Notes: generated from the sequence alone by a model not told the origin. DNA of 64,000 nucleotides from Kribbella aluminosa (GCF_017876295.1 NZ_JAGINT010000002.1:1860001-1924000); one strand, 5' to 3'. Numbered from the stretch's first letter, positions 43,588 through 52,816 are shown. Numbers and translations: made by a program.

Positions 43588-44301
43588 TTACAGGCGGACG
43601 ACCGTGAAGGCTTCCGCGTAGTGGCCGGCGGGGAATCCGGCGGTGCCGGCGACCCGGGCGAAGTTGGCCCGGATACCGGTCCGGAGACCGCCGGGGTCGC
43701 GGTGCTGGCTGGTGTGCGACATCAGCGCGGCGATCTTCCGGTCGAACGTGTCGGTGATGTCGACGTAGTGGTTCGCGGTCGGGTGGTCCATCATCCACAG
43801 CTCGCCGACGTCCCACGCCTCCTCGGTCAGCTCCGGGTACGCGTACGGGTTGCCGGCCGCCGGGTAGAACGCGCGGACGGTCGCCTCGGCCGCGGCCAGG
43901 TGGTCGGGGTGCGAGACCTGCAGGCGGTGCCACGAGCGCTCGGGGGACTGGGTCAAGAGCCGTTGCGGGCGGACCTTGCGGATCACCCGGCTGATGTCGC
44001 GGACCAGTTCGGCGGTCGGCTCCACGGCGCCGTCCTGGTACCCGAGGAAGTGCAGGTCGTGGACGCCGACCTGGTGCGCGGCGGCGGTCTGCTCGGCCCG
44101 CCGTACGGCGGGGATCTCGGCCCGGTCGCGGTCCGGTTCGAAGCCGCCCGCCTGCCCGTCGGTGACGATGCAGTACTGCACCTCGATGCCGGCCTTGGTC
44201 CACAGCGCGACCGTGCCGGCGCCGCCGAAGTCGATGTCGTCGGGGTGTGCGACCACCACGAGGATGCGTTCGATCTCGTCATCGGGTCGTGGTTCGGTCA
44301 C
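43588..44301 (-). CDS. PIG-L / LmbE-family deacetylase
   Basis: A 237-residue zinc-dependent N-acetyl hydrolase fold. The metal motif AHPDD is at VVVAHPDDIDFGGAGTVA (about 16-33) and the third ligand lies in VSHPDHLAAAEATV. Relatives include mycothiol-related MshB and Mca and antibiotic glycoside deacetylases; the substrate is not predictable. It lies 42 bases upstream of the alpha/beta hydrolase on the same strand, so they may be co-transcribed. Confidence 0.9.
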   Translation of the reverse strand: MTEPRPDDEIERILVVVAHPDDIDFGGAGTVALWTKAGIEVQYCIVTDGQAGGFEPDRDRAEIPAVRRAEQTAAAHQVGVHDLHFLGYQDGAVEPTAELVRDISRVIRKVRPQRLLTQSPERSWHRLQVSHPDHLAAAEATVRAFYPAAGNPYAYPELTEEAWDVGELWMMDHPTANHYVDITDTFDRKIAALMSHTSQHRDPGGLRTGIRANFARVAGTAGFPAGHYAEAFTVVRL

Positions 44302-44344
44302 GGCCTGACACTAGCTGCTTGCGCGGGCAGGCACAGTGGAATTC

Positions 44345-45415
44345 ATGGAGTTCGGTGGCACCTGCGATCCACAGGACGCCGGCTTCGATCCCGAACGGCT
44401 CGCGGAGGCGTTCGGGCTGATCGAGGCGCGGGGTGTCGTCGCGCAGCTCTGCGTCGTCCGCAACGGGCGGGTGGTGGTGGACCGCGCGTTCGGGTGCGCA
44501 CCCGACGCGTTGTTCTGGCTCTTCTCCGCGAGCAAGCCGTTCGTCACCGTCGTCATCCACCAGCTGGTCGAGTCCGGCCGGCTGCACCTCGACGACGCGG
44601 TGGCGGCGTACTGGCCGGAGTTCGCGCAGAACGGGAAGCGCGAGATCACCGTCCGGCAGGTGCTGCGGCACCGGTCCGGGGTGTCGCACGCCGGCTCGTA
44701 CCTCGGCGAGGCGCGGGCGATGAGCGACTGGGCACGGTCGCTGCGGCGGATCGAGGACGCCAAGCCGCGCTGGCCGATCGGGACCGTCGCGTACAGCCCG
44801 TTGGCGTTCGGGTTCGTCCTCGCCGAGGTCGCGCGCCGGTGCAGCGGCTTCGCGATCGACGAGCTGGTACGGCGGGAGGTGCTCGAGCCGCTCGGGCTCG
44901 GCGACACGTACCTCGGGCTGCCCGCCGAGGAGTGGGGCCGGCACGTCCCGATCAAGGCGAGTGGTCCGGTGGGGCCGTTCTTCCAGTCGATGCTGAACCG
45001 GCGGACTACCCGTGCGGCCGTCGTACCGGCGGCCGGGATCTCGACGACGGCCCGGGACCTGGCGACGTTCTACCAGGGGTTGCTGGTGGGTGCGCTGCTG
45101 GCCCCGGAGACGCTCGCGGTTGCGGCGGAGCCGAGCAGCGACGGCGAGCTGGATCGGACCCTGCAGGCGCCGATCCGGTGGTCGCAGGGCTTTCAGCTGG
45201 GCGGACCGCGGTCGCTCGACGGCGCGGACACGCCGCTCGGGTCGCTGAGCAGCCCGCGGACGTTCGGCCACAACGGCAGCAACTGCTGCATCGGCTGGGC
45301 CGACCCGGACCGCCGGATCGCGTACGCGTACCTGACGAACCGCGTCGGCCACCCGAAGGCCGACCTGCTGCATCACGCCGCCGTCGCGGACAAGGTGCTG
45401 TACGCCGCTACCTAG
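44345..45415 (+). CDS. Serine beta-lactamase-like esterase/hydrolase (class C fold)
   Basis: About 356 residues. The SxxK motif is S61-A-S-K64 in LFSASKPFVTVVIH, the second motif tyrosine is in VAYSPLAFGFVLAEV, and the third motif is HNGSN near the C-terminus. There is no signal peptide, so it is cytosolic and more likely an EstB-type esterase or peptidase than an antibiotic resistance enzyme. ATG 44345 is chosen; a GTG at 44336 is in frame. Confidence 0.88.
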   Translation: MEFGGTCDPQDAGFDPERLAEAFGLIEARGVVAQLCVVRNGRVVVDRAFGCAPDALFWLFSASKPFVTVVIHQLVESGRLHLDDAVAAYWPEFAQNGKREITVRQVLRHRSGVSHAGSYLGEARAMSDWARSLRRIEDAKPRWPIGTVAYSPLAFGFVLAEVARRCSGFAIDELVRREVLEPLGLGDTYLGLPAEEWGRHVPIKASGPVGPFFQSMLNRRTTRAAVVPAAGISTTARDLATFYQGLLVGALLAPETLAVAAEPSSDGELDRTLQAPIRWSQGFQLGGPRSLDGADTPLGSLSSPRTFGHNGSNCCIGWADPDRRIAYAYLTNRVGHPKADLLHHAAVADKVLYAAT

Positions 45416-45418
45416 GAC

Positions 45419-46027
45419 CTACACGAGCGCCGGGGTCGGGAGGTGTTCGGCGATGACGTGGTCGACGATGCCGTACGCCTTGGCGCCCTCGGCGGTGAGG
45501 ACGTGGTCGCGGTCGGTGTCGTGGCGGAGGCGTTCGACGGTCTGGCCGGTGTGCCGGGCGAGGATCTCCTCGACCTGGCCGCGGACCCGCACCACCTCGT
45601 CGGCCTGCAGGATCAGGTCCGGGATGGTGCCCTGGCCGCGCCCGGCCGGCTGGTGCAGCACGACCCGCGCGTGCGGCAGGATCGCGCGCCGCCCCGCGGT
45701 GCCGCCGGCCAGCAGCACGGCCCCGGCCGAGATCGCCTGCCCGACGCCGTACGTCGCGACCGGCGCCTGGATGTATCGCATGGTGTCGTAGATCGCCAGC
45801 ATGGCGGACATGTCGCCGCCCTCGCAGTTGATGTAGAGGTTGATCTCCGCCTCGGGACTGTCCGTCTCCAGGTGCAGCAGCTGCGCGATGATCGCGTTCG
45901 CGACGCCGGAGTCGATCGGCGTCCCGAGGTACACGATCCGCTCGGTCAGCAGATGCGAGTAGACGTCCATGATCCGCTCACCCCGCGGGTGCGACGCGAT
46001 CACGTTCGGAATCGTGTAGCTGCTCAT
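45419..46027 (-). CDS. clpP: ATP-dependent Clp protease proteolytic subunit (second of pair)
   Basis: A 202-residue ClpP with the catalytic triad S100 (GVGQAISAGAVLL), H125 (VVLHQPAG) and D174 (DTDRDHVLTAEGAKAYGIVD). The N-terminal strand residues (TIPNVIASHPRGERIMDVYSHLLTERIVYLG) are normal. It starts at ATG 46027 inside the stop of the other clpP (ATGA overlap). ClpP pairs like this act as hetero-tetradecamers with ClpX or ClpC. No unfoldase gene is adjacent, so this resembles an accessory pair such as Streptomyces clpP3P4. Confidence 0.94.
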   Translation of the reverse strand: MSSYTIPNVIASHPRGERIMDVYSHLLTERIVYLGTPIDSGVANAIIAQLLHLETDSPEAEINLYINCEGGDMSAMLAIYDTMRYIQAPVATYGVGQAISAGAVLLAGGTAGRRAILPHARVVLHQPAGRGQGTIPDLILQADEVVRVRGQVEEILARHTGQTVERLRHDTDRDHVLTAEGAKAYGIVDHVIAEHLPTPALV

Positions 46028-46617
46028 GCTGCCTCCCTCCGTGGCATCACCTGGTCGAACGATTCGACGATGTGGTCGATGAAGCCGTACTCGCGGGCCT
46101 GTTCCGAGGTGTACCAGTGGTCGTGCAACGAGTCCTCGTGCACGACGTCGAACGGTTGCCCGGTGTCGCTGGCGATCAGCCCGAGCACGGTGTCCCGGAT
46201 GTGTCGCAGGTCGTTCGCCTGGATCTCGATCTCCACCGCGGAGCCGCCGATCCCGGCCGAGCCCTGGTGCATCAGCACCCGCGCGTGCCGCAGTGCGTAC
46301 CGTTTGCCCGGTGTACCGGCCGACAGCAGGAACTGTCCCGCGCTGCAGGCCAGTCCGATCGCGAGCGTCGACACGTCGCACGGCACCAGCCGCATCACGT
46401 CCCGGATCGCCAGCATCGACGGCACCGAGCCACCGAGCGAGTGGATCCAGAACGCGATGTCCGTGTCGGGGTCCTCGGCCGCCAGCGTCAGGATCTGGGT
46501 GGCCAGCAGGGTCCCGTTGTCGTCGTCGAGGTTTCCGTCCAGTACGACGATCCGCTGCCCGAACAACCGCTGCCGCGCGGTCTCGTTGAACAGCGGCGGT
46601 TTCATGTCTTCTGCCAT
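46024..46617 (-). CDS. clpP: ATP-dependent Clp protease proteolytic subunit (first of pair)
   Basis: A 197-residue ClpP with S92 (GLACSAGQFLLSAG), H117 (RVLMHQGSAGIGG) and an aspartate around D166 (DSLHDHWYTSEQAREYGFIDH). It diverges more than its partner: LACSAG replaces the usual AASMGA, and the substrate strand is HSLGGSVPSMLAI. ATG 46617 has ggag five bases upstream; an in-frame codon at 46695 would add a Ser/Glu-rich leader. Confidence 0.93.
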   Translation of the reverse strand: MAEDMKPPLFNETARQRLFGQRIVVLDGNLDDDNGTLLATQILTLAAEDPDTDIAFWIHSLGGSVPSMLAIRDVMRLVPCDVSTLAIGLACSAGQFLLSAGTPGKRYALRHARVLMHQGSAGIGGSAVEIEIQANDLRHIRDTVLGLIASDTGQPFDVVHEDSLHDHWYTSEQAREYGFIDHIVESFDQVMPRREAA

Positions 46618-46700
46618 GTCTCCACCCTGACCGGGCGCACCGCGCGGTCCCAGCTTTTCTGCTGACGGCGACTCTGCCGACAGCGAATCAGGCACGATGC

Positions 46701-46916
46701 CTGTTCTTCGCGATCTCGGCGTACCTGCTGCCCCGGTCGTACGAGCGCAAGGGCGGCCGCCGGTTCCTCCAGCAGCTGCTGGAGGGCGCGCGCCGGCACC
46801 TGGCCGCGTTGCGGACCGAGCCGCCGGACGACCCGGTGTTCGCCTCCGGTCCGCTGGCCGAACGGAGTGCCGCGAACCAGCGGCTGATCGCCAAGGGACT
46901 GCTCGGCTTTCGGTAA
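46701..46916 (+). pseudogene. Fragment of an unidentified gene between clpP and the helicase
   Basis: A plus frame with coding character reads LFFAISAYLLPRSYERKGG, RRFLQQLLEGARRHLAAL and ends ANQRLIAKGLLGFR at TAA 46914-46916. There is no ATG or GTG in front of it, and upstream the frame runs into the divergent clpP promoter. It is therefore either a remnant missing its 5' part or starts at an unusual codon such as CTG 46701. The family is not recognised. Confidence 0.4.
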
Positions 46917-46947
46917 CTGTCGGCGGGAGCGCCTAAGGTGTTGGGTG

Positions 46948-49278
46948 ATGACTACGCTGTTCTCGCCTGATGAGCTTCCGGTGCCGCTGGAGGAGTCCAA
47001 GACGTCCCGTCCCGACCCGGACGCGCTGCTCGAGGGACTGAATCCGCAGCAGCGCGCGGCCGTCGTCCACGCCGGGAAACCGTTGCTGGTGGTCGCCGGC
47101 GCGGGGTCGGGCAAGACCCGGGTGCTGACCCGGCGGATCGCCTACCTGCTGGCGGCCCGGGACGCGCACCCCGGGTCGATCCTCGCGATCACCTTCACCA
47201 ACAAGGCCGCCGCGGAGATGCGGGAGCGGGTCGTCGAGCTGGTCGGGCCGCGGGCGAAGCTCATGTGGGTCTCGACGTTCCACAGCTCGTGTGTCCGGAT
47301 CCTCCGCCGCGACATCAAGCGGTTCGGGATCAGCTCGACGTTCTCGATCTACGACGACACCGACTCCCGGCGGCTGATGACGCTGGTCTGCCGCGAGCTC
47401 GACCTGGACGTCAAGCGGTACAACCCGCGCGCCGTGCTGAACTGGATCTCGACCCAGAAGAACGAGCTGATCGACCACGAGACGGCTGCCGCGAAGACGG
47501 AGAACCATCTCGAGGAGACGTACGCGCAGTGCTACCGGATCTACCAGGAGCGGCTCGCCCAGGCGAACGCGCTGGACTTCGAGGACCTGCTGATGACCAC
47601 GGTCAACCTGCTGCAGGCCTTCCCCGAGGTCCGGGAGTACTACCGGCGCCGTTTCCGCCACGTGCTCGTCGACGAGTACCAGGACACCAACCACGCGCAG
47701 TACACGCTGATCCGCGAGCTCTGCGGTGAGGACCCCGCCGCCGGCAACAATTCAAATGGCAACGGGCCGACGGCACCGCCGGCAGAGCTGATGGTGGTCG
47801 GCGACTCGGACCAGTCGATCTACGCGTTCCGCGGCGCGACGATCCGGAACATCCTCGCCTTCGAGGAGGACTTCGCCGGCGCCGAGACGATCCTGCTGGA
47901 GCAGAACTACCGCTCCACCCAGACCATCCTGTCCGCCGCCAACGCGGTGATCGCGCGCAACGAGGGCCGGATGGCGAAGAACCTCTGGTCCGACCAGGGT
48001 GCCGGCGAGCAGATCGCGGTGTACGTCGCGGACAACGAGCACGACGAGGCGCAGTTCGTCGCCGACGAGATCGACCGGCTCGCCGACGCGGAGAGTGTGA
48101 AGCCGTCCGACGTCGCGGTGTTCTACCGGACCAACGCGCAGTCCCGGGTGTTCGAAGAGGTCTTCATCCGCACGGGTCATCCGTACAAGGTGGTCGGCGG
48201 CGTCCGGTTCTACGAGCGCAAAGAGGTCCGCGACGCACTCGCGTACCTGCGCGTCCTGGTGAACCCGGAGGACACCGTCTCGCTGCGCCGGATCATGAAC
48301 GAGCCGAAGCGCGGGATCGGCGACCGGGCCGAGGCCGCGATCGAGTCGCTCGCGCAGCGGGACCGGATCTCGTTCGCGGCCGCGATGCGCCGGGCACAGG
48401 ACGCGCCGGCGATGGCGTCCCGTTCGGTGAACGCGGTGCAGGCGTTCGTGGACATCCTCGACGAGCTGACCGCGATGGTGGACTCGGGCGCCCCGCCGGA
48501 CGATATCCTGGACGTCGCGCTGCACCGCTCGGGGTACTACGAGGCGTTGCAGAAATCCCCGGATCCGCAGGACGAGACCCGCCTGGAGAACCTGGACGAG
48601 TTCATCTCGGTGGCCCGCGAGTTCGTCGAGGAGCGGACCGCGGCGGGCGAGCCGGCCGACCTGCAGGCGTTCCTGGAGCGGGTCGCACTGGTCGCCGACG
48701 CCGACCAGATCCCGGACGCGACCACCGACGGCGTGGTCACGCTGATGACGCTGCACACCGCGAAGGGCCTGGAGTTCCCGGTGGTGTTCCTGACCGGCAT
48801 GGAGGACGGCGTCTTCCCGCACTCGCGGTCGCTGACCGACCTGAAGGAGCTCGAGGAGGAACGCCGGCTCGCGTACGTCGGTATCACCCGGGCCCGGCAG
48901 CGCTTGGCGATCTCCCGGGCCGCGGTGCGGTCGGCGTACGGCGCTCCGCAGCACAACCCGCCGTCCCGGTTCCTGGAGGAGATCCCGGCCGAGCTGCTCG
49001 ACTGGCGCCGCGACGACTCCGCGATCACCCGCTGGTCCGGCACCGGCACGACCCGTGGCGGTGGGATCCCGAGCCGCTACGAGCCGGCCCGCAAGACCGC
49101 CTCCGACAAGCCCGTGATCAGCCTGAATCCGGGCGATCGCGTGGTGCACGACAGCTTCGGCATGGGCACCGTCGTGGTGGTCCGCGGCGACGGCCAGCAG
49201 GCCCAGGCCGACATCGATTTCGGCTCCGAGGGAGTCAAGCGGCTGCTGCTCCGGTATGCACCTGTGGAGAAGATCTGA
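46948..49278 (+). CDS. pcrA: UvrD/PcrA-type DNA helicase
   Basis: A 776-residue superfamily 1A helicase. Motif I is GAGSGKT (51-57), motif Ia AITFTNKAAAEMRERV, motif II LVDEYQDTN, motif III VVGDSDQSIYAFRGA, motif IV LEQNYRSTQTIL, motif V LMTLHTAKGLEFPVVF and motif VI YVGITRARQRL. The C-terminus carries a Tudor-like PcrA domain (PGDRVVHDSFGMGTVVVV). A short insertion NNSNGNG sits between motifs II and III. It functions in repair and replication-fork maintenance. ATG 46948 is chosen. Confidence 0.96.
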   Translation: MTTLFSPDELPVPLEESKTSRPDPDALLEGLNPQQRAAVVHAGKPLLVVAGAGSGKTRVLTRRIAYLLAARDAHPGSILAITFTNKAAAEMRERVVELVGPRAKLMWVSTFHSSCVRILRRDIKRFGISSTFSIYDDTDSRRLMTLVCRELDLDVKRYNPRAVLNWISTQKNELIDHETAAAKTENHLEETYAQCYRIYQERLAQANALDFEDLLMTTVNLLQAFPEVREYYRRRFRHVLVDEYQDTNHAQYTLIRELCGEDPAAGNNSNGNGPTAPPAELMVVGDSDQSIYAFRGATIRNILAFEEDFAGAETILLEQNYRSTQTILSAANAVIARNEGRMAKNLWSDQGAGEQIAVYVADNEHDEAQFVADEIDRLADAESVKPSDVAVFYRTNAQSRVFEEVFIRTGHPYKVVGGVRFYERKEVRDALAYLRVLVNPEDTVSLRRIMNEPKRGIGDRAEAAIESLAQRDRISFAAAMRRAQDAPAMASRSVNAVQAFVDILDELTAMVDSGAPPDDILDVALHRSGYYEALQKSPDPQDETRLENLDEFISVAREFVEERTAAGEPADLQAFLERVALVADADQIPDATTDGVVTLMTLHTAKGLEFPVVFLTGMEDGVFPHSRSLTDLKELEEERRLAYVGITRARQRLAISRAAVRSAYGAPQHNPPSRFLEEIPAELLDWRRDDSAITRWSGTGTTRGGGIPSRYEPARKTASDKPVISLNPGDRVVHDSFGMGTVVVVRGDGQQAQADIDFGSEGVKRLLLRYAPVEKI

Positions 49279-49353
49279 CGTAGATGCGTTGCATCTGACC
49301 CGGAGATTGAGACAATCAAGGGTCTTCGGCCCCTCCCGGAAGCGTCCGCCACC

Positions 49354-49917
49354 ATGTCCAGCAAGTCGTCGGCCCCGAACCGCCGGATCATTCTGGCGGG
49401 GTCGAACCCTGGGCTCCGGCTGTTCGACCCGAACGGCCGGGTCACGGCGTACGCCTCGATCTGGATGGTCGACTGGTCGATCCGCGGCTCCGGTACGGCG
49501 GTGGTGCTGTGGTTCGACGGGATCGTCCGGGTGGTCTCCGAGGACGTCGACCTGGCGTCCTGGCTGGAGCGGTATTTCGTCCGCTCGTTCCTCGAGGTCC
49601 AGGGCCTGCCGTGGCACGAGCCGGCCGTCGAGCGGGACCTGGTCCAGGTCTCGATGAACCTGGCCGACGGGCTGAGCGCCAAGGCCGCGGACATCCAGAT
49701 CGAGATGGGCGGCGTGCTGGACCGGCGGCTGTTCTCGACCGACAACTTCCAGCTTGCCGAGGGCAACCACAGCCTCAGCCTGGTGATCGCTCCGGTGCGC
49801 TCGGCGACCGTGTCGATCGGCGGCGCCTCGGTGCCCGGGTTCGTCCAGGTCGACGGCTCGCCGGAGAGGCCCGGATCGTCCGCGTTCCTCACGACCGCCG
49901 AGGTCTGGCAGCGCTGA
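49354..49917 (+). CDS. Conserved protein of unknown function
   Basis: 187 residues with no signal peptide or membrane helix. Sequence such as RVTAYASIWMVDWSIRG, AVVLWFDGIVRVVSEDVDLASWLERYFVRSF and RSATVSIGGASVPGFVQVDG suggests a beta-rich cytosolic protein. It follows the helicase by 75 bases and ends back-to-back with the LanC-like gene (stops adjacent at 49917/49918). I do not recognise the family. Confidence 0.75.
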   Translation: MSSKSSAPNRRIILAGSNPGLRLFDPNGRVTAYASIWMVDWSIRGSGTAVVLWFDGIVRVVSEDVDLASWLERYFVRSFLEVQGLPWHEPAVERDLVQVSMNLADGLSAKAADIQIEMGGVLDRRLFSTDNFQLAEGNHSLSLVIAPVRSATVSIGGASVPGFVQVDGSPERPGSSAFLTTAEVWQR

Positions 49918-51291
49918 TCACCGGCTGACCCACCAGTTCTCCATCCGCTCGACCGCGCGCTGGTCCCCGTCGACGGCCCGCTGCAGCCGGAACAGGTACG
50001 CCGAGATCCCGGCCGCGCCCTGCATCCACCCGACCCCCGGCCGCAGCAGCGGGTCCTCGTCGCGATGCTCCACGAACCGCCAGTACCCCTCCGGGTAGGC
50101 GTGCTCGACGAGCGTGTCACCCATCCGTACGGCGAACTCCAGATCCCGCTGGTCCTCGTCGCGGTGCCACGCGTCGAGGAACACGTCGCCGACCCCCGCC
50201 GTACCGCAGCAGCGGCCGTCGTTGTCCCAGAACCCCGGATGCAGCCGCTCGGGGATCCCGGAGTACCGCACGCTGTCCAGGCAGCGCCGGCGCCAGGTCG
50301 TCGGCGTGGCGCCGGCGATCGACGGTACGCCGGCGTACTCGAGGGCGCCGAACGCGACCGCGGTCCCGGCGCCGCCGTGGCACCAGTTGTACGTGAACTC
50401 GTCACCGTGCCGCTCGGCCCACGGAATCACCCGCGGCACCCGGAAGCCCCACGGCCGCGCTGGATCACCAGGCGGGCCCTGCTCGTCGGTGATCCCGATC
50501 GTCACCAGATGCTCGGCGCCGCGCCGGGCCAGGTCGACGAGGTCGGGACGGTCGAGCTCGACACCTGCCAGCGCGAGTACGGCGGCGATACCGGCCAGCC
50601 CGTGCGAGAAGTTCGGCATCTCGGTCGGCTCGTCGCTCCGGAACCGCCGCGACACGAACTGCCAGTTGACCCCACTCGCCACCTCCTCCCGCTCTCCAAC
50701 CAACAACTCCACCGCCCGCCCGGCAAGCTCCACCGCGCGCTCGGCGTGCTTCACCGCCCGCCCGGCATGCTCCACCGCACGGTCCGGCGGGTCGGTCGCG
50801 TTCCTGCTGTGGCGCAGCGCCCAGAGCGAGCCGAGGAGGATTGCGCCGGTCCCGAGTGTGAGGTCGTTGGCGACGGCGCCGGGCTGGTACCGCGGCTCGT
50901 CCAGGAAGCTCGCCGGCCAGCCGTTGCTGGTCGCCAGCTCCTGCAGCCGGGCGAGCGCCGCGTCCGTGCCGGGCTGCCCGAGCGCGGTGAGTACCCCGAT
51001 CGAGCTGACCAGCCCGGTGAAGAACGTCTTCTCGGTCGTGGCCGGAATCGTCGTACGGATCCGGTCCCCGATCGCGCCCGCCAGGTCCTGCTCAAGGGAA
51101 GTCCACGGGCGCGTCAGGCGGATCTCGGCCAGCGCGTGCGCCAGACCGCCGATGCCGTGGTGCATGCTGTCGCGGTACTCGTTCGGGCGTTCGTCACCGG
51201 CGTACTCCGAGATCCACGGGCCGTCGTCGTCCCACCGCAGCTGGTCGAGCACCCAGGACCAGGACGTCCGCGCGACCTCGCCGTACTTCAC
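49918..51291 (-). CDS. LanC-like (lanthionine synthetase C-fold) protein
   Basis: About 457 residues of alpha-alpha-barrel repeats. Glycine-rich helix ends recur: MHHGIGGLAHALAEIRL, NFSHGLAGIAAVLALAGV, WCHGGAGTAVAFGAL, CCGTAGVGDVFLDAW and WMQGAAGISAYLFRL. The WCHG and CCG segments supply the zinc-binding cysteine/histidine positions of LanC cyclases. No precursor peptide or dehydratase is nearby, so it is probably not a classical lantibiotic gene. GTG 51291 overlaps the preceding gene's stop. Residues 171-197 contain four 7-residue repeats (RAVEHAG, RAVKHAE, RAVELAG). Confidence 0.85.
   Translation of the reverse strand: MKYGEVARTSWSWVLDQLRWDDDGPWISEYAGDERPNEYRDSMHHGIGGLAHALAEIRLTRPWTSLEQDLAGAIGDRIRTTIPATTEKTFFTGLVSSIGVLTALGQPGTDAALARLQELATSNGWPASFLDEPRYQPGAVANDLTLGTGAILLGSLWALRHSRNATDPPDRAVEHAGRAVKHAERAVELAGRAVELLVGEREEVASGVNWQFVSRRFRSDEPTEMPNFSHGLAGIAAVLALAGVELDRPDLVDLARRGAEHLVTIGITDEQGPPGDPARPWGFRVPRVIPWAERHGDEFTYNWCHGGAGTAVAFGALEYAGVPSIAGATPTTWRRRCLDSVRYSGIPERLHPGFWDNDGRCCGTAGVGDVFLDAWHRDEDQRDLEFAVRMGDTLVEHAYPEGYWRFVEHRDEDPLLRPGVGWMQGAAGISAYLFRLQRAVDGDQRAVERMENWWVSR
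50701..50781 (-). repeat. 21-bp repeat array in the LanC-like gene
   Basis: About four 21-bp units encode RAV-E/K-H/L-A-G/E heptads, extending one helix of the barrel into what looks like a short coiled coil. Units differ by a few bases each, and the frame is preserved. Confidence 0.75.
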
Positions 51292-51806
51292 GGCCTGGCG
51301 TTCCTGAGCCGGATGCCGCTCCACTCGACCGTGCTGGCGGTCGCCGCCGCCCAGAAGTCGTGCAGCCGGGGCAGTACCCGCAGCTGGATCCCCGCCTCGT
51401 CGTGCAGTACGAACAGGTCGCCGACCCGCTCGGGCGGTCCCAGCGGCCGGACGTCGGTGGTCGCGACGACCGCGGCGTCGTGCGCGACGAAGACACCGGC
51501 GGGCAGTCGGTACGCGTACAGCTCGACCGTACGCATCGCGTCCAGCCAGCCGTACTCGACGGCGTGCACGCGGGTACCGGAGCCGATGCCGATGATCCGG
51601 TCGCGGTCCTCGGGGGTTGTGTCCGGGCCGACCCAGGCCATCGCGCGCGGGCACCGTCGCGGGAACCAGTAGTCGGGCGCACGGTCATGGCCGACGGCCC
51701 AGACGTACGCGGTGCCCTCGTCCGACGTCTTTGCGACGTGCGGACGGAAGATCTCGATGGTCGGATCCTCGGAGAAATGCAGGACTTCACCGGCAGCCGG
51801 ACGCAT
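51288..51806 (-). CDS. DUF6886-like protein
   Basis: 172 residues beginning MRPAAGEVLHFSEDPTIEIFRPH. It contains AYVWAVGHDRAPDYWFPRRCPRAMAW and VEYGWLDAMRTVELYAYRLP. The 'HFSEDP ... VWA ... YWFPRxCPR' pattern is what I recall for DUF6886, whose function is unknown. It is translated just upstream of, and overlaps, the LanC-like gene, so the two are an operon. Confidence 0.75.
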   Translation of the reverse strand: MRPAAGEVLHFSEDPTIEIFRPHVAKTSDEGTAYVWAVGHDRAPDYWFPRRCPRAMAWVGPDTTPEDRDRIIGIGSGTRVHAVEYGWLDAMRTVELYAYRLPAGVFVAHDAAVVATTDVRPLGPPERVGDLFVLHDEAGIQLRVLPRLHDFWAAATASTVEWSGIRLRNARP

Positions 51807-51836
51807 GCGCCGCAGCTTAGTGCGTGTCCGGGTTCG

Positions 51837-52742
51837 TCACATGGCGGTGTACGGGTTCAGGCCGCAGTGGTTGCGCAGCCACGGGTCGGGGTCGACCGCC
51901 GGACCGCCGCCCGGGTGCACCTCGAAGTGCAGGTGCGGACCGGTGGTGTTGCCGGTCATTCCGACCGCGCCGACCGGGTCACCGGCGTACACGGTCTCGC
52001 CGACCGACACGCTGAACTTCGACATGTGGTTGTACCAGGTGGTGGTGCCGTCCTCGTGCCGGACCTGGACCTGGCGGCCGTACGGGCCGGCCCAGTCGGC
52101 GAAGATCACCACGCCCTTCATCACGGCGCCGATCCGGGTCCCGATCGGGGCGGCGAAGTCGAGGCCGGTGTGGTTGTGGGCCCAGCGGTTGCCGCCCTGC
52201 CCGAACGTCGCGGTGATGTGGTAGCCGGTCAGCATGATCTGACAGCGGGTCGCCGACTCGCGGGCCTGCTTCTCGGCCGCGGCGGCCTTGGCCTTCGCGA
52301 GGGCCAGCGCGCTCGCCCGCTTGGCGGTGAGAGCCTGGCTGGCGATCAGCTTCGCGGCCCGGGCCTTGGCCAGCTGGCTGGCCGCGGACTGCTTCTTGGT
52401 GGTCGTCGTGTCGGCCAGCTGGACCCGGGAGGAGTCACGGGTGGCGAGCTGGCGCGCCTGGATGCGTGCCGTGGTGATACCGGACAGACGCTGCCCACCG
52501 TCCAGGCTGAGCGCCGCGAGGTTGACCGCGGTGTTCGCCTGGGTCGGTGACGCCAGTGAGCTGTGGCTGAAGCCGACAGCTCCGGCGGCCGCGGCGAGCG
52601 CGGCGGTCAGTCCGACGATCTGGGTACTGCTCGGGGTGTTACGCCTGGCGACGCGATGCTTGGCACTGTGACGTCCTGCGCCGTTCTTGCGCGCAGCGTT
52701 GCCGGGCGTGACGCGGTCTCCCGCGGCACGGTGCTGGGACAC
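51837..52742 (-). CDS. Secreted M23 peptidoglycan peptidase (LytM/lysostaphin type)
   Basis: 301 residues. A basic N-terminus precedes the membrane or signal helix IVGLTAALAAAAGAVGFSHSSLA. An Ala/Lys-rich helical linker (about 115-165) follows, then an M23 domain with HNHTGLDFAAPIGTRIGAV (zinc ligands H and D), WYNHMSKFSV and the catalytic TGPHLHFEVHPGGG. All metal ligands are present. It probably cleaves peptidoglycan during growth. The start is GTG 52742 with gaaagg upstream. A promoter and leader hairpin are described separately. Confidence 0.93.
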   Translation of the reverse strand: MSQHRAAGDRVTPGNAARKNGAGRHSAKHRVARRNTPSSTQIVGLTAALAAAAGAVGFSHSSLASPTQANTAVNLAALSLDGGQRLSGITTARIQARQLATRDSSRVQLADTTTTKKQSAASQLAKARAAKLIASQALTAKRASALALAKAKAAAAEKQARESATRCQIMLTGYHITATFGQGGNRWAHNHTGLDFAAPIGTRIGAVMKGVVIFADWAGPYGRQVQVRHEDGTTTWYNHMSKFSVSVGETVYAGDPVGAVGMTGNTTGPHLHFEVHPGGGPAVDPDPWLRNHCGLNPYTAM

Positions 52743-52816
52743 AACGTGGCCTTTCGGTCACAGGGGAGGGGATCTGTCCGTCCTTCCGAGGGGTTATTCC
52801 CCGAGAGGACTCACAG

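Noticed and set aside
44345..45415. Reading the SxxK protein as an antibiotic beta-lactamase
   Set aside because: It has no signal peptide and has YSP rather than YAN/YSN in motif 2. The EstB-like esterase/peptidase group is more likely.
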